64,000 nucleotides of DNA from Phytophthora quininea (GCA_011947345.1 JAAVTG010000583.1:1-64000), one strand, 5' to 3'; positions 22,457 through 34,300 are shown, counted from the stretch's first letter. Numbers and translations: made by a program. Notes: generated from the letters alone by a model not told the origin.

Positions 22457-22777
22457 TTATTCACTGCTGTGCCGAATGACGTCGCTGAGAACATCTGAAA
22501 ACGGGCTATCGACACATTGACGGAGTTCCTTGCCATCAGTTGCTGTTCTCAACGCCTCATGCATATTTTCGCTGACCCTGGCCGAAACGTCTTGGTGTAA
22601 CTCGACGAGATTGGCCAGCAACACTTCCATTTTGTCGAGCTTGAGTTGAAGCTCCTCCAACTCGTCGATCCTGCTCCACTGGAGCCGCGACGCCACACCA
22701 GTTGCTACCTTGTGTGTTCCAGGCAGAGCGCTCGCAATGCGTATCGAAGCCGAGCTCGCGTCCGTCGACGAGTCCAT
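22457..22777 (-). CDS. Small coiled-coil protein inside the MULE
   Basis: Uninterrupted frame of about 106 residues from ATG at 22777, convergent with the transposase-protease gene and 58 bases beyond its stop. A central helix (RIDELEELQLKLDKMEVLLANLVELHQDV) shows a clear heptad pattern of Leu/Val; only its first part is LEELQLKLDKMEVLLANL. There is no recognisable domain. Being within the element ends, it is probably an accessory protein of the transposon, or a captured fragment. Confidence 0.5.
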   Translation of the reverse strand: MDSSTDASSASIRIASALPGTHKVATGVASRLQWSRIDELEELQLKLDKMEVLLANLVELHQDVSARVSENMHEALRTATDGKELRQCVDSPFSDVLSDVIRHSSE

Positions 22778-22928
22778 TGCTGCGTGGCGTTCCTTGACGA
22801 ATGAGGCTTCGCTGGACGATCGCGCGAGTGTTGAACCGCCCAAGACCGGCTTGAAATGATGTGGCCGGTCCGCCGGTAAACTAATGATCTGAAGATGGGA
22901 CGGTAATTTAAGTGATCCGATTAGACGG

Positions 22929-22970
22929 GGAAGGTGCCGAAGGTGCTCGAAGGTGCTGAAAAGGCGCCGA
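22929..22970. repeat. AAGGTGC repeats near the right MULE end
   Basis: AAGGTGC occurs at about 22931, 22940 and 22950, with AAGGCGC at about 22960 and AAGGTGC again within the terminal repeat itself at 22974. The spacing is 9-14 bases. The array is formed from a piece of the terminal repeat (GCACCTT on the other strand). Confidence 0.75.
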
Positions 22971-23002
22971 TAAAAGGTGCATTAACGAGAGCCCAATACT
23001 GC

Positions 23003-24429
23003 GCTGTTTGGCACGAAATCGGACTTACATGAACCATCACGGTACTGGCCCGGATTGGTAAAAAATGCAGACAGAATTCACCAAGATTAAGTACACATCA
23101 ACAGTTACATATTTTGTGCACTGGAAGTCTACTTTTCCCAGATTATACACTTTACACAGGATAGGCCACCGTCTCATTGCTCACGCAGACTTCAACGCTG
23201 ACCAAAAACTCAGCTAACTGCAGCCACATACATGGCTAGCGAAAGCAGTAACGTCCTGCTGACGCTTGGTGGCGCGATCGCATGTTGCATGTCTGATTTT
23301 GCGAACGCCCCGCAGAAGGTAGGCGAAAATGTAAGCCCAAATGAGTAAGAAGCGCACAACGCCTTCGCCGGTGCCTGTGCCACACACCCATCTGGCCGAT
23401 GTATTCGCCATTGTGCAGCAGCTGGCTGTCTCATCGAGGTGAGGAAGTGTACCGTGGAATACGGGGCGCTTTATTGTGTCTGTGCGCAAAGACCGGACAC
23501 GTGTTCTGTTGGTGGAGGACGAGGCGGCGGACCGTCCACTGTTTGAGCGGATAGACGACAGAATCTGTAGGGAGTAATCGATGCAGTGTACGCTATTTTA
23601 CACGGATCGTGTCAATCGGAGAACAAGTCGCTGCACTTAACAGACTCGCATTAGACCAACGTAACAGTTTACAATACTTTTCATACAGGCACAAGATCTA
23701 TAAAGCAACACAAACAGAAGTCATGTACTCTTTTGCTACTGGCGCGGTAGTGGTTGCTGAGAATTTCGGGCTTATGCATTCGACACAGACTTTTTCAGGT
23801 ATGATGTCGTATGCACTTTATTCCCTCACTGTTGGTGCTCTAAACATCCCTATCAAGCAGCATGGTCGAAACTACAGCTCTCTTTTCAGCAAACTGTGTT
23901 AGAAGTAACCGAAAAAAAAACGTTCTTGTTGAGCAAAACCGGCATGTGTATTCCTACGCATCCCGTCCCTCATTTGCTACGTACCGCGTCATTTTAGTGG
24001 ACGGCACGAGCGGACGGAGTGGACGCAAATTCAAATCTCTGGAGTGATGGTCTTCGTGCCCATCTCCCCGCGGCCCCCTTTCGCTCCTGGCTCCCGCCCC
24101 CTTTTCCTCCGCATTCGGTCGACACTTCCTAAAGCCACCCAAGGGAAAGAAATCACGTGCGCTTGAACGAGGGAGAACCAGCCCGCGCGGGACAGCCAGC
24201 CACGTCAGCCAGCTCATTGCGCCAACGCCTCCCCTCCAGCGTCTTCCTCCCTGGCCACCAAGTCGCCGGTGAGCCTCCACAGGTATGGTCCGCGCCTTCT
24301 CGTCCTCTCCCGACGTCTATGGTCCACACAAAGCCTCCATTGCGTCTCCCCGTCTTTTATGACATTACCAAGCTAACGCTCGTCTTCTCCACCCCTGATC
24401 ACTACAGACACACGTCTAGCTAACTCGCC
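23003..24429. other. Intergenic DNA and TUP1 upstream region
   Basis: A 97-codon + strand frame at 23609-23902 has no recognisable family and no supporting structure. The last 400 bases (24000-24429) are GC- and CT-rich and contain CT-rich stretches suited to an oomycete promoter. No other feature was seen. Confidence 0.4.
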
Positions 24430-26657
24430 ATGTACACGTCGTCCGCCCCGGACCGGCGCGCGGCCGCGGCGGCAACCCGAACGCCGTGCCGCCCCCGCAG
24501 CAGCAGCAGCCCCAGCAGCTCCGAGGCCCGTCCTCGGGCAACCCTGGCGCTCCCCTCAGCTCGCCACAGGCGCCACCAGCCGCGTGGGCGAGATGCTGGA
24601 CCAGGTTAAGGCCGAGTACGAAGCCGCCATCCAGCAGCTCAACATGGCCAAGATGGAGCAGCTCGAGATGGAGCGCAAGATCCAGTCGCAGGTGGTGGAG
24701 ATGGACCAGATCCAGCAGTCGCTCAAGGCGCTGGAGGCCAACCACCGCCGCATCCGCCAGCAGTACGAGGAGGACATGCTGCGCATGCGGCGCCAGCTTG
24801 AGAGCGGCCAGGTGCCGCCCCTCAACAACAGCAGCAACAGCCGCCGGCCAAGCTGCCGGCCAAGCGCGGCCGTACTCCCGCTGCGAGCGGCCCCATGCAG
24901 GAAGACGCGTCGCTCATGTCGAACCTCGTGGCGGCGGCCACGTCCTCGGGACGTGCCACTACCTCCACCCAGAGGGGCAGCGGCAGCTCCCGTGCGTGTG
25001 GTGCCTGTGCAGCCTGCGTCGCGTAGCCTGCAGCAGCTCGGCCAGCAGCCAGTGCCGCAGTTGCCGCCTCCGCCTCAGCAAGGCAACAACCCGCCGCCGC
25101 AGCTCAGTCCTTTGGACGCTAGCAACGCCAACACGACGCCGTCGAACCGACGTATGCCCAGTATTAACAGCGAAGTGAACGGCAAGGAACGTCAGGCGAG
25201 TTCGCCCCTGCACTCAAGAAGTCGAAGCTGAATGGAACGGAGCCCAATATCCCGAGTTTGAACGCCAATGGCAAGCAGCAGCTGCCGTCTGTGAGCTCTG
25301 CGGGAAACGCGCCGACCAGCAGCGGCATGCTGCCTCAGGTATCCAAGATGCAGGGATCTACCAGCACGAACTCCAGTCCGAGCAATTCGAGCGCCAACCG
25401 GTCCCAGACGCCTGCCTCTGGATCGACGAAGAACGAGTCCTCGCCTAGCGCGGAGAGCAGCCGTGCTACTACGACGCCGACTACGACACTAGCGCCAGCG
25501 TCGGGAAATAACGCCACTACCAAGAGCTCCAACACGAAGGCTAGTCGACTTAACTGGAGCTGCGTGTACTCTTCCAAGACGAGCATGTCGTACCAGGAGT
25601 CGGAGCGACCTGCGGCAGAGATGCACCAATCCATGGACCACCAGAGCGTTGTGTGCTGCGTGCGCTTCTCGGCGGACGGTACAATGATGGCGTCTGGTTG
25701 CCACAAGACGGCGCAGGTTTTCGACGTCAAGACTGGTGACCGCAAGTTCCTGGTGTCTCGTCCTCCTTCTGCGAACGGCAACACTCCTACGAACCAAGCC
25801 AATGCTGCTGCGAACGAGGCTGACGATGCCTATGTTCGTGCTGTGTGCTTCTCGCCGGACTGTACGAAGCTTGTGGCTGGTATGCCGCAGAACACGATCC
25901 GTGTGTGGGATATTGCCTCGAACGAGGAAGGCCCCGCCATGACGGGCCACGAGTCTGAGATTTACTCGTTGGACTATGTAAACGACTTGATTGTATCGGG
26001 CTCGGGCGATCGCAAGGTGCGTCTGTGGGATGCTCGCAACGGACAGTGCAAAAGGTGTTTGGCAACGAGAGCGGCGGCCCTTCAGACGGTGTGACGTCTG
26101 TGGCATTGTCTCCTGATGGACGTCTTCTGGCTGCTGCGTCCCTGGATAAGGTGGTTCGGATTTGGGATACGGAAACCTCTCAGCTGCTGGATCGCCTTGA
26201 GGGCCACAGCGACTCAGTCTACTCGATCGCCTTCTCGCCCGATGGCAAGAACGTGATTTCTGGGTCGCTGGACCGCAACATTATGCTGTGGGACGTGTGT
26301 GCTCAGGGCCGCACGACGACACGGCCTCGGATGCTTTTCCAGGGCCACAAGGACTTTGTCTTGTCGGTGGCTTACACTCCTGACGGAAGGTGCGATCCAT
26401 TTTGTTGTCTTCTTTGTGCTCGCAGCGATTTGATTGGCTAACAATGTGTTGCTGTCTTATTTAGGTGGTTGATGTCGGGCTCGAAGGACCGATCCGTGGT
26501 GTTCTGGGACCCGCGGTCGTCGCGCTCGGTGCTGACGCTGACGGGCTACCGGAATTCCGTGATAAGTGTGGCGTCTTCCCCTGCGTCTCCCTACTTTGCA
26601 ACGGGAAGCGGCGATTGCTTTGCCGTGATCTGGAAGTACCAGTGCCAGACTTTTTAA
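24430..26657 (+). CDS. TUP1: TUP1-like transcriptional corepressor (Tup_N plus WD40)
   Basis: Start ATG at 24430 (MYTSSAPD). The N-terminal tetramerisation helix is clear at 24584-24830 ([38 protein letters not shown]). A long Pro/Gln/Ser-rich linker follows. From about 25620 come seven-bladed WD40 repeats: [76 protein letters not shown] and the last, [17 protein letters not shown] intron lies at 26390-26464, within the repeat domain. Frame changes occur near 24455, 24580, 24830, 24990, 25206 (CCCC, one C short) and 26055. As the corepressor is normally a single conserved gene, these are best explained by sequence errors. It would repress transcription with a Cyc8/Ssn6-type partner in the nucleus. 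Confidence 0.9.
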
Positions 26658-27179
26658 ACTATACATGGACGACCAAGTCGACGCGACGCGAAGAACTCTC
26701 CAGCGTTTGTAGTAATTTAGCACGTCCAAGCGAAGCGCAGTGGAAGGAAATCAGACGCTTGCGGCAAGCGCGTAAACGTGCTGGGTTTGCTGGCAGCGCT
26801 GGGTTGGAAGCGAGCGCGAGACTGAGAAGGACGGGAAGGCATCGGAGCAAGAACGAATCAAGACTGAGAAAAAAGACAAACTTTTGTGAGGATGCGGCAG
26901 TTAGGCAGAGCAGGGAGACGCAGCGAGTCGCTAGCGCAGACTGGAGGACTGAAGTTGCTGTCAGTCGGTTCGAGACCCCAGTGCGCTGCGGCGACACTGC
27001 GTTTGCCCTTTAGGATGACGATAGTGCGTGTGCAATGGAATGGAATGGATTTCGACCGCAGTCCGCTAAGTGTAGTTGGTTCTTGTTGTGTTTGTCCTCA
27101 AATCTAAAGTGTCTTTTGTATGGCATCATCACTGCCTGCCTCACATCGGAATCGTCCCCGTCATTGACACTGAGGATCG
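26658..27179. other. TUP1 3' flank and promoter of the next gene
   Basis: An open frame of 182 codons runs through here on the + strand, but it is the out-of-phase continuation of the TUP1 last exon and its 3' flank. No independent gene or RNA was seen. Confidence 0.5.
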
Positions 27180-28646
27180 ATGTCGTTCGTCATGCTGCGT
27201 ATCGTGGGCTCTAGAGCTCGAACCAAGGCGCTTCCTTCCACTCTAAGAACTGCAATAGCCTCCCAGGTCGAGCACTCCCTCCACAAGGAGCGCCCGAGGT
27301 TTCCATGCTCGACGACGACATTACAGCACCGAGAACGCCAAGGCTCCGAACCCTCAGAATGCGGCCTCTACTGCCCCTTCAATGAGCGAAACGGAGCTCG
27401 TCAGTCGCCTCATGAGAAGCCAACGGGTGTGGTGGTGGCTGGGCTCCATTGTGCTGGGCGGCGTGGGCCTTGTGGCCTTCGGGCCAGAGCTCAAACTGGG
27501 CATGAGCAAGCACACGGCGGAGGTGGCGTCCCGGTCGCTGCAGGACGAGACGCTGCGCGACAACACAAGGGAGCTGGCGTCCCAGATCGTGCAGACGGTG
27601 CTCAATGACCCCAAGGTGCTGGATCAAGCCTCCAGGTTCCTGCAGAGAGTAAGTTCATGGCGATCATTTTGCCGTATTGCCTTGGTTTGATTGCACGCTT
27701 TTGCCTTGTGAATGTATTGGGAAGCGATGCAATCATTATGATGTACTAATAACTTCCTTGGTTCATAGCTTGTGGTGATGGATTCGACGCGGGAGGCATT
27801 GCGAGCTTTGGTTATCCATACACTAAATGATCCTCTGACTCGGGAGCAAGTGGCTGATCTTACGAAGCGCACGCTGGCGGCGTTGGTGGAAGATCCCAAG
27901 ACTCTCCGCCAAGTTGTGGATTTGCTGCGCTCGACGGTGCTGGATCCGCGCACCAAGGAGTCTCTGCTGCAATTGCTGGAGGAAATCATGCGCGACGAGA
28001 AGACGAGGCAGAACCTGACGCAGCTACTAGCGCACACGTTCCTGCAAGATGCTGTGAAGCAGAACGTGGGACGCACTCTGAGTGACTCTGTGCACGACGT
28101 TTTGAGTCGCAATGACGTTCAGAACCACGCCAAGGAGTTTGTGAGCGGCGTCGTGCGTGATCAAACCGTGCAGGCACAAGGTGGCGAAGCGATCTGGAGC
28201 ACAGTCATGTATGCTGTAACGCCAGGTTGGCTCTCTTGGATTTGGGAGCATCCCGAGGGCTTAGACGGCGAACCGATGACTCCGGCAAAGGAAGCTGCTG
28301 AGGCGGTCGTTGCTGCCACTGCCGCCGTGGACAAGCACGAAAAGAGAGGATGAAAGCAGCGTCTGACAAGAAAGAAGAGGTCCAATCTCCTGCTTATGCT
28401 GATTCGAAGAGTAATGTGATGAAGAAGGCACCGTCAAGGAGCAAGAAAGAAGGCGAGCAAGCTCGGGTTGCTTCTCAGAGATCAAATGTCAAGAGAACAA
28501 GAACTAAGCGTGCGTCTCCTATTCAAGAGACAGCGTCAATTGAGAAGACCACCACGTCGGTAACGAATATCGCGCCATCACACGCTGATGTCGCCGACGC
28601 ATACAATGACCCGCACTGGAACGGCCCTGGCAGTGGCTTCGTTTGA
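27180..28646 (+). CDS. Mitochondrial membrane protein with helical repeats
   Basis: Two in-frame ATGs (27180, 27192) begin an Arg/Ser-rich, acid-free presequence. After a one-base shift near 27285 it continues ARGFHARRRHYSTENAKAP; RxY followed by S fits a mitochondrial processing site. Then come a membrane segment (WWWLGSIVLGGVGLVAFGP) and repeated helical units of the form 'LR..v..lv..vL.DP.T': QIVQTVLNDPKVLDQ, ALVIHTLNDPLTREQ, LLRSTVLDPRTKESL. A GT-AG intron of about 120 nt lies at 27650-27769. The frame stops at 28353, but a Lys/Ser-rich frame (28350-28646) overlaps it by four bases and probably is the tail after another shift. The family is not named; it is widespread in oomycetes to my knowledge. 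Confidence 0.75.
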
Positions 28647-28819
28647 CCCGTCCGTCCGTGCAATAGATATTCCAGAGTATGCTGTGGCTAAGAACTGCAA
28701 TGAATTGGCCACCGGACTATCGGCCATCAAGAACTGGAGGCTTGTGACAGTGTACAGTACCATTTTCATGATTATTTGGCCGAGTTCATAATCTGTGTGC
28801 GTGGTCAATGTGGTATGTC

Positions 28820-30423
28820 CTAGAAGCGGCCATAGACTAACGAGTCAAGACGGTGTACTTGCGTGAGCAGCTCTCCATTCTGACGCTTGAGGCGGAGCCT
28901 TTCGCTGGCCAAGAGCTGGTTTTCTTCGCGGGCAATTCCCAGTTGCTCTTGCAGTTGCGCCGCCGCAGCTTCGGCACTTTGCGCTGCACGCCTCCACGAG
29001 TCAATTTCGCGTCTTGCGTGTCGGAACTCCTGCTCGGTATGCTTGCGCTCTGCAGCAGTCACCCGCGCGGTATCCCGCAACGTTTGAATTTCCTGAGTGA
29101 GTTCCCGTTCCCGCGCTTTGAACTGCGCGTTTTCAAGCTCCAAAGCGCGCAGTGCAGATTCGACTCGCTGTAAAATGTGAAGTTCTGCTCGCGAGGACTC
29201 GCCGTCACCCTCGTCGGCATCTGCTCGTGCGAGTGGCGAATTATCTCGCCAACCGGATCGAAGCGCGCAATTCCGAGGTGGAGAGCCACGTGATAGTGAA
29301 GACGATGCAAGATTCAAACGACCTGAAAGCGGTGGGTAGTCTCGTACAGATCCCTGTCGGAAGCTTCGTCTCTGAAAACGAGAAGGATCATCGTCGTCAC
29401 TTCCGTGGTCATTGTTTCCAAAGTCATCGGAACGATATTTGTGCCTTCGCGAGGATGAACGCAGCACTTCACTTTCTGATGAAGATGAATAGTCTGGACT
29501 GGGAACACCTCTGCGCCATGCCGTCGGTCTGGGTGCGGCTGAGGAGCGGACGAGACAGGAGATGCTGCGGATTGATGCGGATCTGCTCGAGGAGCTAGCA
29601 GCATCGCTGGAGAACAGCTGGAGGAGTCGACCGTGTCCAAGTCTGCGCCGTCAATAGCAGTTTGGTCGCATTGGCTGCGATCTCGAAAAGACCCTGCTCT
29701 AGCAACGGCTGCCAAGTGGTCTGGCATGGTGTAAGAGACTGAAGAAGACGACAGTGATGACGACTGTCGCTTTGGTGGACTCGGTGGCATATAAGCAGCT
29801 TCTTGTGGAACTTGCAGCTCGGACCCCGACATTTCACGCGCTGTTCTCCTCGGCGGTAGTAGCGATGACGGCAGTGGTGTTACTGGTGAGGGTGCAGATA
29901 ATGGTCTCCGAGGAGAGCTTGCAGTGGATCCTGGTCTCCGCTGCTGTTTCTGCTGCGCCTGCTGCTGGGATCGCAGCACTTGTGCTATCCACTGCTGGCA
30001 TTGCGCAGCGGACGGAGCCATCAGCTCCTCCTTCAAGATGTCTCCGATGGACCCCGAAGCCGACGCGTAGTACTCCAGATCGCACCTCGCTTTGTTCTTC
30101 TTGGGCACGATGCTCAGCAGCTGCGAGGCCAAGTCGACGACCACCGTCTCTGCATTGTCTTCTTGCTCGTCTTCATCCAGAGGAGTCTGCAACTGCAGCA
30201 ACAAATTCCCGTCCGAGCCAACGACTGAGCAAATACACGGTCTCCACTCGAACAACTTGGTCTCGGTACTCAGCACTTTCCGCTTGAGTCGGACGTCCAT
30301 GGTCGATCCAAAGAATTGCCGATTGCAGCAGCAAGAAGCTGCCAGACCCAACACGTCGCACAGGAAAAGCTCGCCATTTATTCTTGTTCCCGATATAACC
30401 ACTGTAAAACTATATGTAGCCAT
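28820..30423 (-). CDS. Ser-rich protein with C-terminal coiled coil
   Basis: ATG at 30423 (MATYSFTVVISG). The first 150 residues are strand-rich and may form a domain (GELFLCDVLGLA, KLFEWRPCICSVVG, NLLLQLQTPL). A Gln/Ser/Pro-rich middle follows. After a one-base shift near 29500 the protein continues PDYSSSSESEVLRSSSRR and ends in a coiled coil of about 110 residues (LHILQRVESALRALELENAQ and onward to REENQLLASERLRLKRQN). It is divergent from the HTH gene starting 66 bases away, so the two probably share a promoter. I do not recognise the family. A scaffold or cytoskeletal role would fit the coiled coil but is a guess. Confidence 0.75.
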
Positions 30424-30489
30424 GTCTAAACTGATTCTCAATGTTCGAGTTGAGTATCAAGGCCCCCTGAAGCAAGCGACCGGTTTGCC

Positions 30490-31239
30490 ATGGCCGCCAA
30501 GCGCAAGCGCCACGACGAGCAGCTACTGGCGCAGTGTGTGGCCCGAGTGCTCAACGGAGAGAGCGCCACCGCCGTCAGCAGAGAGACCCAGATCCCGTAC
30601 ACGACGCTACTGGGACGCGTTAACTGGAAGAAGAACGGGTACGAGCCGGCGACGGTGCGGCGACGTCAAGAGGCAAGCGCGACTAGCGAGACTGTCACAC
30701 CGTCGCGTCACGGTCCCACTGTCCCAGACGTAGACGAACAGCACGTTCTTGAAGTCATGGCACGTATGCAGCACGCTGGTATCTGCGTGCGTCGCCGAGA
30801 CGTGCTACGTGCGGCCAATGGACTGCGAACTGCTGGCCAGAACGAGTGCGGCACGCAGTGGTTCCTCCGCTTTCGAGAGCGGCATCCTCAAGTTACAGGC
30901 CACGGCACCAACCTGCAGCTGAGTGAGGATGCGGTCGAGTCGATCTTGGCGGCGGCGGAGAACGAAGCGGAGGAGAGAGCTGCGGGGCTGCAACAAGTGG
31001 CGGAGGAAGTGGCGGACAATGAGTTGACGCCGTCGCAGCGAGCGGTACAGCAGCTGCAAGCAGCCTACGCGTCGAAACTGGACCCGGCGGACATGGTGGA
31101 AGCGTTCGATGTCATGGCAGACCCCACCACTGCAAGAGTGTTTTTGGTGATTGCACCGGGAGAGTTGAGGGATCTGTGGCTGCAGCAACGGATTCGAAAG
31201 GTTCGTGGTGTGGAGATGACGACCTCCTCTCTCATTTGA
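30490..31239 (+). CDS. HTH protein of pipsqueak/CENP-B type, transposase-derived
   Basis: Intact frame of 249 residues. Residues 5-45 form a psq-type helix-turn-helix (LAQCVARVLNGESATAVSRE, IPYTTLLGRV). Residues about 80-140 resemble the Tc5/CENP-B second DNA-binding unit (VLEVMARMQHAGICVRRRDV, GTQWFLRFRERHPQV). The DDE catalytic domain of pogo elements is missing; in its place is a helical C-terminus. The gene is intact in a gene-dense neighbourhood and shares a promoter region with the coiled-coil gene, so it may be a domesticated DNA-binding protein. The alternative is a truncated transposon copy. Confidence 0.75.
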   Translation: MAAKRKRHDEQLLAQCVARVLNGESATAVSRETQIPYTTLLGRVNWKKNGYEPATVRRRQEASATSETVTPSRHGPTVPDVDEQHVLEVMARMQHAGICVRRRDVLRAANGLRTAGQNECGTQWFLRFRERHPQVTGHGTNLQLSEDAVESILAAAENEAEERAAGLQQVAEEVADNELTPSQRAVQQLQAAYASKLDPADMVEAFDVMADPTTARVFLVIAPGELRDLWLQQRIRKVRGVEMTTSSLI

Positions 31240-31341
31240 ACAAAAGGATGAAGATGAATTGCAATCACAACACAAACGTCGCTCACTCGATCGGTGTTTC
31301 TAGTTCTTCGTGCAGTGAACGTTGTTGCTACTCACACAGTC

Positions 31342-34300
31342 CTAATCCTGGTCTCGCCGTATGTAAAACAGCACGTACGCACGTGTCGACACGGCTTCCT
31401 CTGCGGTCGTCTCACTGGTACTGCTGTCGTCGAAATTAAACCAACGGTGATTCACAGGGTTGTTCGCTTTCGCAATGTAGTGTCCGCCACCAAGTCCCCC
31501 ATGTGCTCCGACACCGCGTACAGGTCATAAATGGGAGGTGTACCGTTCTGTGGGCCGATGACAAAGTCCGACAGATCTAAACTCGTAATGGGGAAATCAA
31601 CGAGGGTGGAGATCTTGTCGCGGTGCAAGTAGAACGAGCTCTGTGCATACCGAAAGCGCTTTAGATGGAAAATAAGCACCTTTGGTAGCGAGTACAAGTC
31701 GAATTTCTTGAACGCTCGGACGTGGTTCTTGCACTTGGGGCAATACCACGAGTCGGCTTGACTGAGCTGCTCGCGCTCCGTAAACTTGGACACGCAATTC
31801 AAGAGGGTAATTGGCTCGGGCTTTGGCGTGATGTTTAGCTTTTTCATCGACTCGTGCAGTTCGATTCGCTTTGCCGAAGTCTCATCGTAACCCAGTTGAT
31901 ACCCGTTGCGATTCCACTCGAGTGTGAAGCTAAACGGCTTCTCAGAGTTGTCAGGAAGACTCACAGGCTCGTCGTCGCGTGGGAGGTCACTAACAAATGT
32001 GTTCCCACCATTTGGCCCAGTTACATGCAATTGGTAAGGCAGTTGCTCGCCTTCCCCACAGCCAAACGCCATCCCCGACTCTTTCGCAGCCACCAAGCGA
32101 TGCACAATTTGCCACACCTTCTTATGGACCTGAGTATTGGTCCAGTCTCGGTCGATCGACACTAAAAGCGGTGTGTTGAACAGCTCCACCTCCACTCGCC
32201 GCTGCTTCGGAACATACCCTTCTTCTACTAGCATATCGTACCCATCGGCGTTTCGACCATCCACAGGCGACGCTACTGGCGCCTGGTGCAGCAATTCGAC
32301 CAACTGCATTGTCTTTGGTGGGTCCGTCTCATCATCTATTCCTCCTAATCTTTGTGGGCCTCTTGGAGGTCGAATAGCTGTTGAAGCAAATGAGTAGTCT
32401 GTTACAGGTAGCTCCAGCTCGTACGCATGCAGAATATCCCCCGAATCTTCTCGATGGACAGCTCGTCCTTGTACGTCTTAAGAATACGATGGTTGTATAC
32501 TTCAACGAAGAAGATACGAGCAACAGGGACGCCAGATAGCACACTGAGCTTCTCTTTGGCATCTCCCAGAGAGCAATCGTCTTTTGGGAGACGCATAGCA
32601 TACTGCATCGGGATATTGCCGTTAGCCCAGAACAATTGCATCTCTACCTTTACCGTTTCATTGCTTGGGATCGGCACAGACAAGCTCATGAACGGGTCGA
32701 AGGTGATCGACTCGTTCTGACACTCTGGGTTGGAGCACGTGACGTGGCTGCGTAGCTGACCCATAAAGTTGTCTACGATAACGCTATCATTACGACGACG
32801 ATACTGTTTCCACTCCTCTTGCGCCACTTCGGCATCACTCCGGCCATTTCGTTCAACCGGCTCGGTGTAAGGCTTTGCCTTGACTCGGTTTAAGTCTTCA
32901 TGTAGTCCATCTAGTAAGAAATTCATCAGTTCCTGGCTGTCTTGCTGCTGGTAGCCTGCAAACTGAGGCGCATACTGACCGATCACCGCCTTCAGTTTCG
33001 AAGGAGTGACCACCGTATACTCGTTGTTCCACATGTTCCGCAGTAAATTGGCAAAGTTCACAGCCACCATCCCCTTCATTCCAAGCGGGTTGTCTCTGTT
33101 AATTTCCTTTGTGAAAAGGGATTGCCAGTCTCCGGGTCTTTCTTGAAAAGTAGTCCCGGAGGGGCGGCGTGTTAATCAAGCACTGCAACATGCTGTTCAT
33201 AAAGCACGTGTTGCCTAGATTTTTGAGACCCACCACACCCTGGTATTTCGGCTGTCCTCGACCTGCCTCCTCCCTGTAGTCGAAACGATCGCCGAGTCGG
33301 TTGTACGATGACGACGCTGAATAGGAAGATACTGCTGTCGAGTTGATCGAAGGCGCGTTGGCTCCCTTGTGCGTGCCTACCTGGCACAACATCTCATCCT
33401 GTGCATCCAGCCACTTCCTACTTCCGTCCACTTCAACCTCAATCTGAAGGGATCCGTCCTCTACTTCCTTACACGCCGTGACCTTGGCGACGCGCCACTC
33501 CGGATACGTCTTGTGATCGACTATACCACCTACCAAGATCGCATCGCCAACCTTAAAGTTGCGCCAGTTGGGCACTTTGGTGTGCAGCGGTGAAAGGCGC
33601 GACGAAGTTCGCGGAAGCCACTCGTCCCACTTGCTTGTCCAGCCCCGATAGTGAACTTTTATGTGGGTGGGGCTCAGGTCAATCACGCGGGACTCGTACC
33701 ATTTGTTGTCGGTATCGCATGCGTCAATCACTTGCTTCTGTTGCAGCGAAAACCGCCACGCATTGGCCTGGATATCGCTGTAGAACTTGCCATGTCTCCA
33801 GTCTAGCACTTCTTCCCCCTTTTGCGCCGTAAATCGCCCTTCCACTAGCAAATGGTGGAGTTTCTCTTTCCGGGCTTGTAATCTCTCTGTTCCAGCTGCA
33901 ACTCGCTTACTTTCGTGCTCTCTACTAGAATGCTCGGTCGATTGGCGCTCTGGAAGCCATTCACGCCTCCTTCAGCCACGACTGCATCCCTCAGCGGAAT
34001 CCAGGGCGAGTTCTCGTTCATCCTGTAGCACACCTGCACTGCTGTTGCGATATTATCCACCGTCACATCAGGAAACAGCTCTCTCCACTTTGGCTCTATC
34101 ACTGCAATCTTCCAAATCTTTTCGTGTAGCTCCTTCAGAGCGCAAGTCTCGCTCGCCACCACCACCATCGGCTTCTCCTCTGCGTCCAGAGGCTCAATAG
34201 GCTCCTCCAGTCCCGTCCTCCACGCCCAAATCTACCAACAACATCAGCATTAATTATCATATCAAGTAGCAATAGCTACTGCAACGAAATTACCTCAAAG

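Larger units (their letters stand above)
18653..22993 (+). mobile_element. Complete Mutator-like element, 4.34 kb, 9-bp target duplication
   Basis: CAATACTGC at 18644-18652 is repeated exactly at 22994-23002 in direct orientation. Just inside, the left end reads CGCACTCGTTAATGCACCTT and the right end, read inwards, reads GGCTCTCGTTAATGCACCTT: 18 of 20 positions match, including 16 in a row. A 9-bp duplication is the hallmark of Mutator-like elements, and the transposase inside is of that family. The perfect duplication suggests a fairly recent insertion. Confidence 0.9.

Noticed and set aside
23609..23902. 97-codon + strand frame
   Set aside because: No family recognised and no neighbour or structure supports it.
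26465..27013. 182-codon open frame after the TUP1 intron
   Set aside because: Out of phase with the last WD40 repeat, which is encoded in another frame and stops at 26657.
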